Source of the DNA: Thermoplasmata archaeon
Lineage (GTDB): Archaea; Thermoplasmatota; Thermoplasmata; Lutacidiplasmatales; UBA184
DNA: 7,101 bases
Assembly: GCA_030039525.1 (NCBI GenBank)
Contig: JASHVI010000070.1
Coordinates: 1-7,101 of the forward strand
Direction: 5' to 3'
Part shown: positions 5,878-7,101 of the stretch, piece after piece
How the letters are laid out: the number at the start of each line of letters is the position of its first letter
Numbering within the stretch: the first letter of the stretch is position 1
Program-made: the position numbers and the translations under genes
The notes under the pieces: model-generated
What the model was told of the DNA's origin: nothing
What the model saw: the letters and a program-made list of their open reading frames with translations, nothing else
Database searches by the model: none

Positions 5878-7059
5878 ATGGCCAAGCGCTCGGTCGCTTC
5901 GGCGCCCGTCCGGGGCCGTCGCGTCCTCGTCCGCGTCGACTTCAACGTGCCGGTGACCCCCTCCGGGGAGGTCGCCGACGACCGGAGGATCCAGGAGGCG
6001 GTGCCGACCCTGCGGCACCTGCAGACCGCGGGGGCCCGTACGATCCTGATCTCGCACCTCGGTCGGCCGAACGGGCAGCGCGACATGCGCTACTCCCTCC
6101 GACCCGTGGTCCATCGGCTCTCGCGGATCCTCGGCGAGCCGGTCCCCCTGGCGAGCGACGCGGTCGGCGTGGAGGCGATCGGGGCCGCCGCCAAGCTCCA
6201 GAACGGCCAGTTCCTCATGCTCGAGAACCTCCGATTCCACGCCGGCGAGGAGGCGAACGATCCGGCCTTCGCCGCCCAGCTCGCGCAGCTCGGCGACCTG
6301 TTCGTGGAGGAGGCGTTCGGGGTGGTCCACCGGGCCCACGCCTCGACCGTCGGGGTCCCGAAGCGGCTCCCGAGCTTCGCCGGGTTCCTCGTCGAGCGGG
6401 AGGTCCGCGAGCTCTCCCACTTCACGGGCTCCCCGGAACGGCCGTACGCCGCCCTCCTCGGCGGGGCGAAGGTCTCCGACAAGCTCCCGCTCCTCTCGAG
6501 CTTCGTCGGCCGGGCCGACCGCCTGCTCATCGGGGGGGCCCTCGCCTTCCCGTTCCTCGCGGCCTCCGGGGCGGACCTCGGCGGAACGGCCGTCGACCGG
6601 GGGCTCGACGGCGCGGTCCGGGAGTTCCTCGAGCGATCGGAGTCCCACGGGACCCACGTGGTGCTGCCGGAGGACTTCCTCGTCGATCCGGGCGCCGGCG
6701 CTCCTCCGGCGGTGGCCCCGCTCGGCGCGATCCCGGCCGGCGCGGAGATCAAGGACATCGGGCCGGCGACGCGCCGCCGCTTCACGGAGGCGCTCGTCGG
6801 GACACGGACGGTCTTCTGGAACGGCCCGCTCGGCAAGACCGAGGAGCCGGCCTTCTCGAACGGCACCCGGGAGGTCCTGGGCTCGCTCGCCGGCGTTCCC
6901 GGGTACCACGTCGGGGCGGGGGGCGACAGCGCCCACTGCGCCCAGAGCCTCGGGGTCGCCGGGGTCTTCCAGTACCTCTCTACCGGCGGCGGCGCCGCGC
7001 TCGAGTTCGTGCAGGGCGCCTCGCTCCCCGGGCTCGCCGTGCTGCCCGACGCCGAGTGA
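5878..7059 (+). CDS. pgk: Phosphoglycerate kinase, bacterial type
   Basis: Phosphoglycerate kinase transfers phosphate between 1,3-bisphosphoglycerate and ADP, giving 3-phosphoglycerate and ATP, in glycolysis and (reversed) gluconeogenesis; it is cytoplasmic. All 393 residues are present, the usual length for bacterial enzymes. The N-domain carries RVDFNVP (19-25), SHLGRP (59-64), LENLRFHAGEE (115-125) and HRAHAST (151-157), which supply the basic phosphate-binding residues (R19, R63, R119, R152) with D21 and N23. The C-domain has GGAKVSDK (195-202), WNGPLG (314-319), GAGGDSA (346-352) and STGGGA (368-373) for nucleotide binding. These motifs match bacterial enzymes, not the typical archaeal form (which has LDNLR and HRSQPS-like motifs), so horizontal acquisition is likely if the host is an archaeon. 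Oddities: the usual ND before AFG is EE (144-145), and WNGPLGK replaces the common WNGPMGV. The ATG start fits the domain start and the TATA-like element 30 bases upstream. Confidence 0.95.
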   Translation: MAKRSVASAPVRGRRVLVRVDFNVPVTPSGEVADDRRIQEAVPTLRHLQTAGARTILISHLGRPNGQRDMRYSLRPVVHRLSRILGEPVPLASDAVGVEAIGAAAKLQNGQFLMLENLRFHAGEEANDPAFAAQLAQLGDLFVEEAFGVVHRAHASTVGVPKRLPSFAGFLVEREVRELSHFTGSPERPYAALLGGAKVSDKLPLLSSFVGRADRLLIGGALAFPFLAASGADLGGTAVDRGLDGAVREFLERSESHGTHVVLPEDFLVDPGAGAPPAVAPLGAIPAGAEIKDIGPATRRRFTEALVGTRTVFWNGPLGKTEEPAFSNGTREVLGSLAGVPGYHVGAGGDSAHCAQSLGVAGVFQYLSTGGGAALEFVQGASLPGLAVLPDAE

Positions 7060-7073
7060 CCTCCGGCGGCTCC

Positions 7074-7096
7074 TCGCCGGCGCCCGGGGCCGGCGA
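7074..7096. other. GC-rich inverted repeat after pgk
   Basis: TCGCCGGC and GCCGGCGA form a perfect 8-base-pair stem around a 7-base loop, starting 15 bases after the pgk stop. No T-run follows before the window ends, so it is neither a standard bacterial nor an archaeal terminator as seen. In such GC-rich DNA it may be chance. Confidence 0.25.
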
Positions 7097-7101
7097 CTCG
7101 A

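Noticed and set aside
5860..6936. A 358-codon minus-strand open frame over pgk
   Set aside because: It is antisense to phosphoglycerate kinase with its motifs intact along the whole length; the antisense product is low complexity.

Overview
The window is GC-rich (by eye around 70%) and most likely comes from an archaeon, probably a high-GC member of the Thermoplasmata. Three things suggest this. The large secreted protein is built from the 'VTFxExGLPxGTxW' sandwich repeats that I associate with surface proteins of Thermoplasmata. Short AT-rich islands resembling archaeal TATA boxes lie about 30-37 bases upstream of most starts, in otherwise very GC-rich DNA. Leaders look short, usually with little or no Shine-Dalgarno sequence. 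The assignment is inferred from protein style and promoter layout; no rRNA or other marker is present.

Layout: the left part (1-4231) is read on the minus strand. In order of transcription it holds a secreted four-module repeat protein (4231-2174), a malate dehydrogenase of the lactate/malate dehydrogenase family (2085-1135), and a FixC-like FAD oxidoreductase (1091 to the window edge, C-terminus missing). A 212-base divergent intergenic region (4232-4443) separates this from the plus-strand set: two very small overlapping coiled-coil genes (4444-4692 and 4658-4888), ketopantoate reductase panE (4900-5853) and a bacterial-type phosphoglycerate kinase pgk (5878-7059). The last 42 bases hold only a GC-rich inverted repeat.

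Function: most of the window is central metabolism. Pgk serves glycolysis/gluconeogenesis, malate dehydrogenase the TCA cycle, and PanE coenzyme A synthesis; the FixC-like flavoprotein probably handles electron transfer or reduction. The secreted repeat protein stands apart as a cell-surface or extracellular product. The two coiled-coil genes are the least understood part and seem to be co-transcribed with panE.

I see no CRISPR array, RNA gene, insertion sequence, toxin-antitoxin pair or defence system. The points most worth a second look are the overlapping coiled-coil pair fused into the panE operon, the secreted repeat protein with all its cysteines in one module and no visible anchor, the loss of the FAD-binding Asp in the FixC-like protein, and the bacterial character and altered motifs of Pgk.
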